Virus record (IMG/VR): IMGVR_UViG_3300043466_000383
Location: 1-21,811 of that record
Length of the DNA stretch: 21,811 bases
Source of the DNA: a virus
Strand: one strand, 5' to 3'
How positions within the stretch are numbered: position 1 is the first letter of the stretch; every line of letters begins with the position of its first letter. This document shows, in pieces, positions 14,520-21,811 of the stretch. The notes under the pieces are model-generated. The model searched no databases, was not told the origin of the DNA, and saw only the letters and a list, made by a program, of their open reading frames with translations. The translations under genes were made by a program, and so were the position numbers.

Positions 14520-16384
14520 AAGTTACCCCCCATCATTGTAGTAGTTCCTTTAACCGCTATACCTGCCGTTGCCGCTACATTAACATTGCTCGGCATATTG
14601 TTGTAAGATAACTCAATCTTTTCTTTTTTGCTGCTTTCTTGTATTCTTTCATACAATGTATTTTGCTCTGTAACCTTGCTGCTAACTGCTGGCATTGTTG
14701 CCCCTTCTTTTTCAGGTGTATATGTACCCATATTGGTGCGGAATACCTCAATAGCCATCTTTCCATTCTTAGCCCAATCAGCCCCCGTTATCTTGGCTAT
14801 AATTGACAGTATTGCCTGTAGTGGTGCTAATACCACATCTAATAACACCTTTCCAATTTCTTTTATAGCACCCAATATACCCCCAACCTTAAAAGCCTCT
14901 CTAACTTTATCCCAATGTTGCACCAATTTAACAATAATGTATATTAGTGCCGCAATGCCTGCAATAATCCAAACAACTGGGAAACCGTAAAAAGCAGTAT
15001 TCAATAACCATTGTGCCGCCTCTAACACCCCTGCCGCTACTGCCATACCGTACATACCTGCCTGTGTAGCAAATGCCGATGTAGCATAAGTGCCGTTAAT
15101 AACCGCACCTATACCCATAACAAAATTAAGCCCAGCAGTCCATGCTGCCGCTACCTTAGATACAAATGCTATACCCCATATAGCCGCCTTAACACTTAAT
15201 AATATTCCTAACAATGGAATTGCTATATCTAAAAGCCAACCCATATTATCAGTAAGCCAACCTATTGCACCACTAAGCAACCCTACCCCACCCCTTGTAC
15301 TGTCTGCGGTACTTATAGCAGTTACAAAAGTATTTACCAATTCACCCAACTTAGCCCTTAAACTTTTACTATTTATTTCTGCCGCCTTTTGTGCTTCACT
15401 TGTGCCTGTAACGGCTGTAGTAAATTGCTTATAAGCATCTATGTTATTTAATAATATAGACCCTGTAGTAATACTTTCAAGACCGAATGTTTTAGATAAC
15501 ATTGCATCTCGTTCCATTGGTGAACGTAGTGCATCATATTGACCTTTCAATTCGGTCAATGCGTCATTAATATTAAATACTCCTGACGCATAACCTACAC
15601 CTGCTGCTTGTAGCTTAACTATTGCAGCCCTTAACCTGCTACCTGCCTCTGCACCTAGTTGCCCCTTACTAGCTAATAATTGTATAAGCCCTGTACTTTG
15701 TTCAATAGTGATATTTGCACCTTTAGCAACCGCACCAAAGTTAGTTAATGCGTCTGCTGTTTGGTTAATGCTTGCCGCACCTACCGCCTGACCTGCCGCT
15801 AATACATTTATAACCCTATCCGATTGCTCAACACTATAGTTAAATTGGTTCATTATGCCAATTAAACTTTCAGCAGCCGCCCCCATATCCATTCGGCTTG
15901 CCTTAGCTAATGTACTAACGCTTTGAGTAACCATACCTAACCCCTCTGCCGTATTTGCAAATTCAGCGTTTAGCCCTGCAATAACTTCAAATGACTTAGC
16001 AATATCTACACTTGATTTTTTTGTAATGTCTGCAACTATACCTATTTGCTTTTCATACGCTGAAAATTCATTATCTGTCAAATCAGATACAATAGTCCTA
16101 AATGACAATACCGCATCTTCATAATCAAGTATAGATGTGGCACTAAATTTGATAGCTTCAATAGCACTTTGAACACCTACTATACCTTTTGCATAGTCTA
16201 TAACCTCATTTGTTTTTGAACCAAACGAAGGTAACATTTTATTAAACGCCCTATCTGCCCTTGCAGCCGCTACCTCAGCATTACGTGCAAAACCACTAAC
16301 CGCATTATTCATATTCTTGAATGGTGCTGTTAGCCTGTCAACTGCCGTAAATATCGCTGGTATGGTTAATGCTGCTATGTTCAT
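14516..16384 (-). CDS. Tail tape measure protein, 622 aa
   Basis: The longest tail protein of the block. Residues about 60-330 form the conserved tape measure region, with stretches such as SVDIAKSFEVIAGLNAEFAN, STLAKASRMDMGAAAESLIG and TADALTNFGAVAKGANITIE, typical of the TP901-type family. About residues 370-480 hold hydrophobic helices (WLLDIAIPLLGILLSVKAAI, FPVVWIIAGIAALIYIIVKL) expected to enter the host inner membrane. The C-terminus is short and soluble. At about 0.15 nm per residue the length would predict a tail of roughly 90 nm, short for a contractile tail. It starts at ATG 16384, immediately after the stop of the frameshifted chaperone extension, and overlaps the Gp46-like gene by 4 bases. 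Confidence 0.87.
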   Translation of the reverse strand: MNIAALTIPAIFTAVDRLTAPFKNMNNAVSGFARNAEVAAARADRAFNKMLPSFGSKTNEVIDYAKGIVGVQSAIEAIKFSATSILDYEDAVLSFRTIVSDLTDNEFSAYEKQIGIVADITKKSSVDIAKSFEVIAGLNAEFANTAEGLGMVTQSVSTLAKASRMDMGAAAESLIGIMNQFNYSVEQSDRVINVLAAGQAVGAASINQTADALTNFGAVAKGANITIEQSTGLIQLLASKGQLGAEAGSRLRAAIVKLQAAGVGYASGVFNINDALTELKGQYDALRSPMERDAMLSKTFGLESITTGSILLNNIDAYKQFTTAVTGTSEAQKAAEINSKSLRAKLGELVNTFVTAISTADSTRGGVGLLSGAIGWLTDNMGWLLDIAIPLLGILLSVKAAIWGIAFVSKVAAAWTAGLNFVMGIGAVINGTYATSAFATQAGMYGMAVAAGVLEAAQWLLNTAFYGFPVVWIIAGIAALIYIIVKLVQHWDKVREAFKVGGILGAIKEIGKVLLDVVLAPLQAILSIIAKITGADWAKNGKMAIEVFRTNMGTYTPEKEGATMPAVSSKVTEQNTLYERIQESSKKEKIELSYNNMPSNVNVAATAGIAVKGTTTMMGGNL

Positions 16385-16950
16385 TTACTTCTTTTTTGTT
16401 TGTGCTTTTATTTCATCATTAACCGCCACAATATCCTCATACCAATAATATAGCCCCCGAAAATCCCAATTATCTAAAAAAAGCCCACCTATTACGGCAG
16501 GCTTCCAATGATGCTCTCTGACTACTGTCTTTATAGCGTTGTTTATGTCTTCGGGGTTTATTGAAAAAAAGATAAAATAACACTTGGCACTTCCAAATCT
16601 TTCATATCCAATTTCTTAGCCAATGCCACCGATATACCTGTTGCACTTGAAATCATAATACAAGTTGTTGTAAATGCGTCTGCGCTACTTTCTAACTTAC
16701 CCTTCGAAATTAAACCGTCTACTTTAATCCTATTCGCATATACCAACTCTTCATAATTTGGTAGTGGCTCTTCTAGTTTTTGAACTGGGTTACCTTGCTC
16801 ATTAAACCTAACCTCACCATACATTACCATTTCAATTAGCTTGTTAATCTGCTCCGTTTTACCATCACGCTTACGTGGTGCAATACGCATAGTTTCAAGC
16901 CATTTAGTTACCTCTTCTGTTGCTGTGTCTTTGTTAATTTGTGTGTTCAT
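16385..16950 (-). CDS. Frameshift-extended tail assembly chaperone (-1 fusion product), 188 aa
   Basis: After the 130-aa chaperone frame there is a second open frame of 59 codons in the -1 phase, with no ATG of its own, ending in TAA at 16385-16387 directly before the tape measure ATG. A run of seven T at 16564-16570 lies in the right phase (codons TCT TTT TTT CAA) to let the ribosome slip back one base and read SFF then SINPEDINNAIK. The extension continues to HHWKPAVIGGLFLDNWDFRG and ends KAQTKKK. Tail assembly chaperones in lambda (G/GT) and Mu (gp41 region) are made this way, and the fused part grips the tape measure protein. The frames and the slip site are seen; the slip itself is inferred. 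Confidence 0.78.
16558..16950 (-). CDS. Tail assembly chaperone, unshifted product (Mu gp41-like), 130 aa
   Basis: A 130-residue, mostly helical protein between tail tube and tape measure genes, the usual place of the tail assembly chaperone. It begins MNTQINKDTATEEVTKWLET and includes a basic stretch RIAPRKRDGKTEQINKLIEM and a C-terminal part DLEVPSVILSFFQ. The normal stop at 16558-16560 comes just two codons after a run of seven T, where slippage gives the longer product described for 16385-16950. The short form would be made in excess and coat the tape measure during tail assembly, and is absent from the finished particle. It follows the tube gene with 8 bases between. Confidence 0.75.
   Translation of the reverse strand: MNTQINKDTATEEVTKWLETMRIAPRKRDGKTEQINKLIEMVMYGEVRFNEQGNPVQKLEEPLPNYEELVYANRIKVDGLISKGKLESSADAFTTTCIMISSATGISVALAKKLDMKDLEVPSVILSFFQ
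16564..16570 (-). promoter_or_regulatory. Slippery heptamer for programmed -1 frameshifting
   Basis: On the minus strand the heptamer T TTT TTT sits in the zero frame as TCT TTT TTT CAA, so both tRNAs can re-pair after a one-base slip. The zero-frame stop follows 3 bases later (16558-16560). The -1 frame stays open for 59 codons and lacks any ATG. The +1 frame closes after about 30 codons. Confidence 0.75.
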
Positions 16951-16958
16951 ATACTTAA

Positions 16959-17366
16959 TTATAGTTTGATTAATTGACCCGCACCTGACATTTTAATTGT
17001 CATAGTAGCAGTATTGGTAGCGTCTTGGATATCGCCAACAAACGTACCTGTAGCACCCATTGTAACGCCCGATGCAAAGGTATAAGTAAAGTTAGCTTCT
17101 AGTGGACTAGCTGCCACCGCTACTATCTTCTGCATGTCCTCAGCTACATTATCATCACTTGATATAGTAGCCTCAAACATCCACCTAAAACGATTTTTAA
17201 TGATGATGTTTTGACCGCCACCATCTAAGCCGTTAGTATCGTCATTGTTACGGAAACCACCCAAATCACGAGTAGCATCTTCATTACTTTTAGCACGTAG
17301 AGAAAATACCCCTACCGTATCATGTGCTACCGATATATCGACAATATCACCACCTATTACTGCCAT
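16959..17366 (-). CDS. Tail tube protein, Mu gpM-like, 135 aa
   Basis: A 135-residue protein next to the sheath gene, as gpM follows gpL in Mu. It is almost all beta strand: MAVIGGDIVDISVAHDTVGV, an FSLRAKSNEDATRDLGGF segment, a central RFRWMFEATISSDDNVAEDM and a C-terminal strand TNTATMTIKMSGAGQLIKL. This fits the small barrel proteins that stack as hexameric rings to form the tube inside the sheath. It starts at ATG 17366, 24 bases after the sheath stop, and is followed by the chaperone gene. The call rests on position, length and beta pattern. Confidence 0.78.
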   Translation of the reverse strand: MAVIGGDIVDISVAHDTVGVFSLRAKSNEDATRDLGGFRNNDDTNGLDGGGQNIIIKNRFRWMFEATISSDDNVAEDMQKIVAVAASPLEANFTYTFASGVTMGATGTFVGDIQDATNTATMTIKMSGAGQLIKL

Positions 17367-17390
17367 TGTATAATTATTTTATAGTTTGTA

Positions 17391-18908
17391 TTATTCTCCG
17401 AAATATGAATTAGCAAATGCCATTGTACTTGATATGTTAGCTACACCTGTACGCTCATAAGCAAACTCGGTATCTAAACGATTTGGATTAGTAGAATTTA
17501 CTACAACTGTAGTATTTTCTATCATGTAGCTAGCCCTTGCAATCAACGCCCTGCGCTCAAACTCATTCGCTAATGCTGCAAGTAGTTGTTTCCATTTCTT
17601 AGGGGTAATAGTATTACCTACCGCTACCTGCGCTCCATCGCTAGTTATAACCTTGTCAACTACATATAGCAATTCTCTAAGGTAGTAAGCATAACGGATA
17701 TTCCAATCAACAAACAAATCACGTACAAATCTAAACTTAGGGTCTGCATCGCCTATAGGTCTGTAAGTCGTTACCATGTCTTGTATCTGATAAACACCTG
17801 CAACCAAATCAACTGTAGAACAACCTAATTTAACGATTGCATCACGTTCGTTATATTCACTCATCACACCTATCACACCGTCTGAAGGTACTGGCATATC
17901 AGGGTAATTTAACCCACCTGCACCGATATGCGGATTGCTTTGCGCTATTGGTGCATACAATGCTACCATGTTTGCAGCCGCCTCAAAATCAAACCCTTTA
18001 CTATTTGGTGCTGGTGAAATTGCTATTGTGCAATTATTACGCCTTGCACTTGTAAGGCTTGATGGATTAGCCAATGTGCTACCTGTAAATACTGTAGCTG
18101 GGCGCATTATAATACCTGTATAGCGACCTGTTGGGGCTGTCTGTGAAGGTATGCCGTTCCATGTTTCAAACGCTGATAATGTAGTACTATCGCTGCCTAT
18201 TGCATTGATAATCATATTATCCCAACGATTACCAATCATTGCAAGTGCTGCCGTTACTGATGGTGTGCCACTTGCTGCAGTTGTTTGTGCTACTGCATAC
18301 GTTATACCTGCCGCATCTCCGTTTGTATCTACGCTCAATTCAAATGCTGATGACAATCCACGCCACTTAGCAGCTAAATTACAGAGTGTTACTGGACTGT
18401 CAAGCGTTGCATTTACTGGTACATTCAAAGAACTGCCAACCATATCAAATATCTTTGCTGATATGTCTGCTGGCGTATCTCCTGTTTCAATGTTTATATC
18501 ATAACGTACGTCTGTAGCCCTTCTACCTGCAATAACAATCGTATGTGTTACATTGCCTGTAGCCGTTCCTGTTGGTGTAATTGACTTAATGTTATTAGCA
18601 CTACCTACCGCTTTTTCAATAGGGTAAACTATTGTAGGAATACCACCAACACCACCATTTTGAGGGCGCAAAATTGACATTATGCGATGTGCTGGCGAAC
18701 CATAACCAAACAAATCACCTGCCTGCTGTGCCGATGTTACAGTATAAGGTACTGTAAAATCAAAACCGCTTTCATTTTGCTGATTTATTTGGCTTAATAT
18801 GGCTATTGATATTGGCAAGTTAGCAGATGTGGTAGCTTTATTGCCTGCACTAACATTATAGCCGACTACTCTACTTAACCTTTCTGCTCCTACTCCTATA
18901 TTTGACAT
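17391..18908 (-). CDS. Contractile tail sheath protein, Mu gpL-like, 505 aa
   Basis: A 505-residue protein, the first gene after the terminase pair and the start of the tail module. The layout fits the Mu gpL sheath family: an N-terminal segment LPISIAILSQINQQNESGFD with VTSAQQAGDLFGYGSPAHRI, a variable beta-rich middle domain (about residues 100-210), and a conserved C-terminal part with PIGDADPKFRFVRDLFVDWN, ITPKKWKQLLAALANEFERR and a final strand domain ERTGVANISSTMAFANSYFG. Its presence shows the tail is contractile. The 75-base gap upstream holds operator copy B and other repeats, so expression of the tail block may be controlled there. Confidence 0.88.
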   Translation of the reverse strand: MSNIGVGAERLSRVVGYNVSAGNKATTSANLPISIAILSQINQQNESGFDFTVPYTVTSAQQAGDLFGYGSPAHRIMSILRPQNGGVGGIPTIVYPIEKAVGSANNIKSITPTGTATGNVTHTIVIAGRRATDVRYDINIETGDTPADISAKIFDMVGSSLNVPVNATLDSPVTLCNLAAKWRGLSSAFELSVDTNGDAAGITYAVAQTTAASGTPSVTAALAMIGNRWDNMIINAIGSDSTTLSAFETWNGIPSQTAPTGRYTGIIMRPATVFTGSTLANPSSLTSARRNNCTIAISPAPNSKGFDFEAAANMVALYAPIAQSNPHIGAGGLNYPDMPVPSDGVIGVMSEYNERDAIVKLGCSTVDLVAGVYQIQDMVTTYRPIGDADPKFRFVRDLFVDWNIRYAYYLRELLYVVDKVITSDGAQVAVGNTITPKKWKQLLAALANEFERRALIARASYMIENTTVVVNSTNPNRLDTEFAYERTGVANISSTMAFANSYFGE

Positions 18909-18921
18909 AATTATTTGCTTT

Positions 18922-18937
18922 GGGTGTAAATTTACCC
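18922..18937. promoter_or_regulatory. Imperfect inverted repeat upstream of the sheath gene; weak promoter candidate
   Basis: GGGTGTAAATTTACCC contains the palindrome GTAAATTTAC and, with a two-base bulge, longer arms GGGT..AAA and TTTACCC. On the minus strand its core TAAATTTA lies about 18 bases before the sheath ATG and resembles the -7 box, but its last base is A in place of the G of TAnnTTTG, and no clear -33 TTG is at the right distance. It may be a second control site or a weak promoter needing an activator. Confidence 0.3.
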
Positions 18938-18963
18938 ACCTATAACGCCATTATTACACATTA

Positions 18964-18980
18964 TGCCGACATTATCGGTA
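18964..18980. promoter_or_regulatory. Operator-like imperfect palindrome, copy B
   Basis: TGCCGACATTATCGGTA has the same half-sites as copy A at 3584-3600 (TGCCGA and TCGGTA), differing at only two of 17 bases; the next four bases on the right (AATT) are also the same. It lies right after the terminase stop codon and about 55 bases before the sheath start, at the boundary between terminase and tail module. A regulator bound here could stop or start transcription of the tail genes. Confidence 0.6.
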
Positions 18981-18983
18981 AAT

Positions 18984-21014
18984 TTATTTAATCATGTTAC
19001 AGTAGTCTATCCAACTAAACTCCTTACCCTTTTTCATCTTAACCCCAAATATATACACTGCTATATCTCTTACCGCTATGTTATATATCCTACAATCTAG
19101 CATGTGGTTAGCTACTTTACTGTGCTTTTTCTGCCATTTGCTAACCGTTTCACCTACACTATTGACCGATATAATGCACTCTTCCGCCTCGAAATGGTCA
19201 AAGAAATTAGCTTTATTGTAAATGCCATCATTAGATATTTGGGGAAAATTCATAAAGCCTATCGGCTGGCTATCCTCTGACTTATCCCACTTTAAAGCCA
19301 TATACTCACTATTTATGTCCTTAATAGCATTTACTTCCAATATCCACATATCTGAACGGCTTACCCCCCTTTTAAACAGTGCCACATCTGCCGCTTTACG
19401 CTTAAATTTACTTTCTGTATCTCCTTTTATACCTAAAATATAATGGTTTGTTCTATCCATAAACTCGTAAGCATAGGTAGTAAAGTTAGAAGTATCTAAT
19501 CCGCTTACTACTATTTTCATTTGCCTACCTGTATCTACCTGCCAAATCGTATCTAATACCTTTTCATATTGTTTCCATACGCTGTTTTCTTTTCCATATT
19601 CATAACTCATCTTAGGTCTATCCTTATTAGCACTGTCGCCACGCTGAAACGTACCAATACTGCCATGAATGACGCTCCAACTTGCACCCAACCTATCCCA
19701 TGCAACTACTTCATAGTCCAACCTTGCGTCATCTATCATCCCGTTCAAATCCGCACTGCATGTTAACATAACTATATCACCATTGCCATACTGTCTGCTT
19801 AAACTTTCGGGAATAATACCCGATGGATAGTCTTGCCTGTTTCGCTGTATGTTCTTACTACTTGTTTCTATAGCCTCACCTTCGTAACATTCACCTAATA
19901 CAGTATTTGCAAATACTTGATATTCTCGCTCATCTCGCTTATCTCCTTCGGGGTGTGCCTTAATCCAATCTCTAACACTATGTTTCCAATCAAACATCCA
20001 TAAAGGGGCGTATAATGACGATATATGATAGCTGTAATATTGCGGTCTTTGCGCTTTTGCTGTTGGCTGCCATATACCACCATTTAAAAAATCATATTTA
20101 TTTTTATCACTAAACCAACCGCCACACTTATAGCAACAATAACCAACGCTTTTTTCATCTAACTCACCGCTTATAGGGTCTACATCCCACGTTATACCGC
20201 CCCTATTATTTGCCACCTCACCTGTCAATGGGTTAATAATTTCGCCCTCTCTTATATCCCACTTAATCAATATAGGCTCGTGGCAACATTGGCACTCTAT
20301 GTAGTAGTGCCGCCTATCACCTTCAAGATATGCAGGTAGTATAAGCGACTTATGTTTTTCCATTGGCGTACTTATAAGAAACATCTTATAACTATCCTTG
20401 TAGGCTGCTGCACGTTTCTCAATTAATTTCAATAAATTACCACTTGTTTTACTCTCACCTTTCATCTGGTCTAAGTCATCAAGTAATATATATTGCAAAT
20501 CTACCTGAGCAATATTTTTATGATTGTTTGCACTACCTATTGACACATAACCGCCTGCAAAATCCTTCTTAGTATCGGTATCTCCTGTTTTCCTATTTGC
20601 CCTACGTGCTGATTGTGAACGTATGTAACTTGCTATGCCTGCACTATCAATCATCTTATCTACACGTTCACTTGCCTTTGGTATAAGGTCGGGGCTACCT
20701 ACCATAAGGTAACTATTAGCAGGGTTATTAACAATCATCCAACCAATAGCAGGTACTAGCACTGTGGTACTAAATCCAATCTGCGCCCCCTTCATTACCG
20801 CCACTACCCTAGCATCATCATACGGTGAAAACCTATTTATAATTTCCTTTGTATATGGTGTTTGGCTGTACCGTAATGCTCCTGGTCTTGGCTTATCCAT
20901 TATCATATTAGCCTCTGCCCAATCAGCAGGTAGGATAGTGGATATTTGCGCATTACCTTGCGTTAATATCCGTTCTAATTGCGGTAAATAAAGTAGGTTG
21001 TTGTCGTTAAGCAT
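18984..21014 (-). CDS. Terminase large subunit, lambda gpA (GpA) family, 676 aa
   Basis: A 676-residue packaging motor protein. The N-terminal ATPase has the GpA-type Walker A region VVAVMKGAQIGFSTT (Lys75 to Thr83), a Walker B YILLDDLDQM (about 174-184) and the coupling motif LISTP (213-217). A zinc-binding insertion is seen as C241-x-x-C244 and C294-x-x-C297. The C-terminal nuclease has acidic residues in SADLNGMIDDARLDYEVVAW (Asp422), VVSGLDTSN (Asp507) and NHMLDCRIYNIA (Asp640), matching the metal site of the family. It cuts concatemers and pumps DNA through the portal. It starts 2 bases after the small subunit stop. GpA-type terminases usually precede a lambda portal; here the tail module comes between. 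Confidence 0.92.
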   Translation of the reverse strand: MLNDNNLLYLPQLERILTQGNAQISTILPADWAEANMIMDKPRPGALRYSQTPYTKEIINRFSPYDDARVVAVMKGAQIGFSTTVLVPAIGWMIVNNPANSYLMVGSPDLIPKASERVDKMIDSAGIASYIRSQSARRANRKTGDTDTKKDFAGGYVSIGSANNHKNIAQVDLQYILLDDLDQMKGESKTSGNLLKLIEKRAAAYKDSYKMFLISTPMEKHKSLILPAYLEGDRRHYYIECQCCHEPILIKWDIREGEIINPLTGEVANNRGGITWDVDPISGELDEKSVGYCCYKCGGWFSDKNKYDFLNGGIWQPTAKAQRPQYYSYHISSLYAPLWMFDWKHSVRDWIKAHPEGDKRDEREYQVFANTVLGECYEGEAIETSSKNIQRNRQDYPSGIIPESLSRQYGNGDIVMLTCSADLNGMIDDARLDYEVVAWDRLGASWSVIHGSIGTFQRGDSANKDRPKMSYEYGKENSVWKQYEKVLDTIWQVDTGRQMKIVVSGLDTSNFTTYAYEFMDRTNHYILGIKGDTESKFKRKAADVALFKRGVSRSDMWILEVNAIKDINSEYMALKWDKSEDSQPIGFMNFPQISNDGIYNKANFFDHFEAEECIISVNSVGETVSKWQKKHSKVANHMLDCRIYNIAVRDIAVYIFGVKMKKGKEFSWIDYCNMIK

Positions 21015-21016
21015 AG

Positions 21017-21712
21017 TTAATTTCTTTGCCCTACCCCTCTCTTTTCGGAATAGTCATTAATTACATCTTCAATAGACTTGACTGTTAAATTGGTAGCCTT
21101 AGTAACTGCATCATTCCTTAGCCTTATCCACTCACCACGTAAGTAAGCGGTATCACTCGGTGCAATGTCATACTTATGTGTTATTGCTAACAATAACTCT
21201 TCATCTGCATTTTTTTGCTCCTGTAAAATAAAATGATTGTGTTGTTTAACGATAGGTATTAATGGTTCTGACGGCACAACTACGCCCATCTTTTTTTCAA
21301 TGTCTATTTTGTTTTTTTCAATATCTGTTTTTAACTTTTCACCTTGCAGATATTTATACAACATTTCTAATTGCTGGTAATCCATACCCTCAATCATTTG
21401 CATAGCTGTGCTAACCTCACCTTCCGTTATCCCATCGGGTAGCTGCATGCTTGCCTTTGGTTGTTGTGGTGCTACATTGCCACGAGGTACGCTAATCTTT
21501 TCGGCTTTAGGCTTTGTTGGTTCTGGGCTGCTAAGTTGCGGTGGTTCTTTGCCCATTAACTTTTTCTGAATGTAGATTTGATTCTTTGGATTGCTGGTAT
21601 CAATCATACCATCATCGTTAACTATAACCTTCCCCCTGCTAATATCTACCGAAAGATATTTAGTTTCAATATCGCACTGATTAGCAAAGGATTTTTTTGT
21701 AACTACTGCCAT
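21017..21712 (-). CDS. Terminase small subunit-like DNA-binding protein, 231 aa
   Basis: A 231-residue protein before the large terminase. ATG 21712 is chosen because the in-frame TTG at 21721 lies inside the -7 promoter box. The N-terminus (MAVVTKKSFANQCDIETKYL, then SVDISRGKVIVNDDGMIDTS) looks like a small helix-turn-helix or winged domain followed by the GKVxxxDGxID pattern common in Bacteroidota terminase small subunits. A proline-rich linker (about 55-90) leads to a helical region with LEMLYKYLQGEKLKTDIEKN, probably a coiled coil for assembly, and a C-terminal helix with NDAVTKATNLTVKSIEDVIN. It would recognise the packaging site and hand the DNA to the large subunit. Confidence 0.75.
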   Translation of the reverse strand: MAVVTKKSFANQCDIETKYLSVDISRGKVIVNDDGMIDTSNPKNQIYIQKKLMGKEPPQLSSPEPTKPKAEKISVPRGNVAPQQPKASMQLPDGITEGEVSTAMQMIEGMDYQQLEMLYKYLQGEKLKTDIEKNKIDIEKKMGVVVPSEPLIPIVKQHNHFILQEQKNADEELLLAITHKYDIAPSDTAYLRGEWIRLRNDAVTKATNLTVKSIEDVINDYSEKRGVGQRN

Positions 21713-21764
21713 TGTTGTCAAAATTACGGCATGTTGTCAAAACTAACAACAAGTTTAACAACAA
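21713..21764. repeat. Cluster of short direct and inverted repeats at the terminase promoter
   Basis: On the plus strand TGTTGTCAAAA occurs at 21713-21723 and 21732-21742, 19 bases apart. TAACAACAA occurs at 21744-21752 and 21756-21764, 12 bases apart. TGTTGT and ACAACA are complementary, so the cluster also contains inverted pairs, for example TGTTGT at 21732-21737 with ACAACA in the right-hand repeats. The cluster covers the whole promoter of the structural operon, as expected for several regulator sites or for a terminase binding site. Confidence 0.6.
21719..21749 (-). promoter_or_regulatory. Bacteroidota-type promoter of the terminase and structural operon
   Basis: On the minus strand TTG (21747-21749) is followed after 20 bases by TAATTTTG (21719-21726), a full match to TAnnTTTG. 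Only 6 bases separate it from ATG 21712, so the leader would be about 3 bases. A second TAnnTTTG match, TAGTTTTG at 21738-21745, lies further upstream but has no -33 element at the right distance. Confidence 0.65.
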
Positions 21765-21775
21765 AGGTTGAAAAC

Positions 21776-21811
21776 CTATGCCACATTCTTTCTTTTGCGG
21801 GTTTCATCCAT
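21776..21811 (-). CDS. Possible C-terminal end of an upstream gene, partial
   Basis: From the right edge a minus-strand frame reads MDETRKRKNVA and stops at TAG 21776-21778, 27 bases before the terminase -33 element. The short piece is basic and could be the end of a gene that continues beyond the window. A small hairpin (AGGTT, TTC, AACCT) followed by TTTGTTGTT overlaps the stop and may be a weak terminator. Another frame is also open here, so the call is weak. Confidence 0.25.
   Translation of the reverse strand: MDETRKRKNVA

Noticed and set aside
14628-15434. Two plus-strand open frames opposite the tape measure gene
   Set aside because: Both are antisense to the tape measure coding frame, have hydrophobic low-information sequence, and no start signals; shadow frames.
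21719-21735. TGCCGTAATTTTGAC on the minus strand near the terminase start as a third copy of the TGCCGA...TCGGTA operator
   Set aside because: Only the first five bases fit; the second half-site is absent and there is no symmetry.
1-21811. tRNA genes, CRISPR arrays, insertion sequences, integrase or attachment sites
   Set aside because: Looked for on both strands; no cloverleaf, regular spaced repeat array, transposase or recombinase motif was recognised.

Overview
The window is part of a tailed-phage (or prophage) virion gene cluster from a Bacteroidota host. The host call rests on the AT-rich sequence, the lack of Shine-Dalgarno sites, and three promoters of the Bacteroidota type (TTG or TTTG, 20-21 bp, TAnnTTTG). 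Almost every gene is on the minus strand, with stop/start overlaps of a few bases, so transcription runs right to left from a promoter near 21.73 kb. No gene-free stretch exceeds 100 bases. No integrase, replication, lysis or attachment-site sequence is visible.

Layout in transcription order: terminase small and large subunits (21.7-19.0 kb). Then a contractile Mu-type tail module (18.9-7.4 kb): sheath, tube, tail assembly chaperone with a -1 frameshift extension, a short tape measure, Gp46-like, baseplate J (gp47-like), gp48-like, fibre-like, a basic tail-completion-like protein, gpN-like, gpP-like hub and gp45-like spike. Then a lambda-type head module (7.4-0 kb): gpW-like, portal, three family-2 glycosyltransferases, ClpP-type prohead protease with a probable nested scaffold, gpD-like decoration protein, gpE-like major capsid protein, a small unknown, an FII-like connector, and a tail-terminator-like gene cut by the left edge.

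Two small genes run against the flow. One encodes a 57-aa ribbon-helix-helix (RHH)-like regulator at the glycosyltransferase/protease junction. The other encodes a 108-aa lipoprotein between two baseplate blocks. Each has its own recognisable promoter. The regulator's promoter holds an imperfect palindrome whose near-identical copy (19 of 21 bases with flank) lies 15 kb away, in the gap between the large terminase gene and the tail sheath gene. This suggests a phage-encoded switch acting at the module boundary.

The most notable points are the paired operator-like sites with the small regulator, the three glycosyltransferases embedded in the head operon, the hidden frameshift product of the tail chaperone, the Mu-type tail inserted between lambda-type terminase and portal genes with its baseplate blocks swapped, and a strong hairpin directly after the major capsid gene. 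All family assignments were made by reading the proteins, without database searches.
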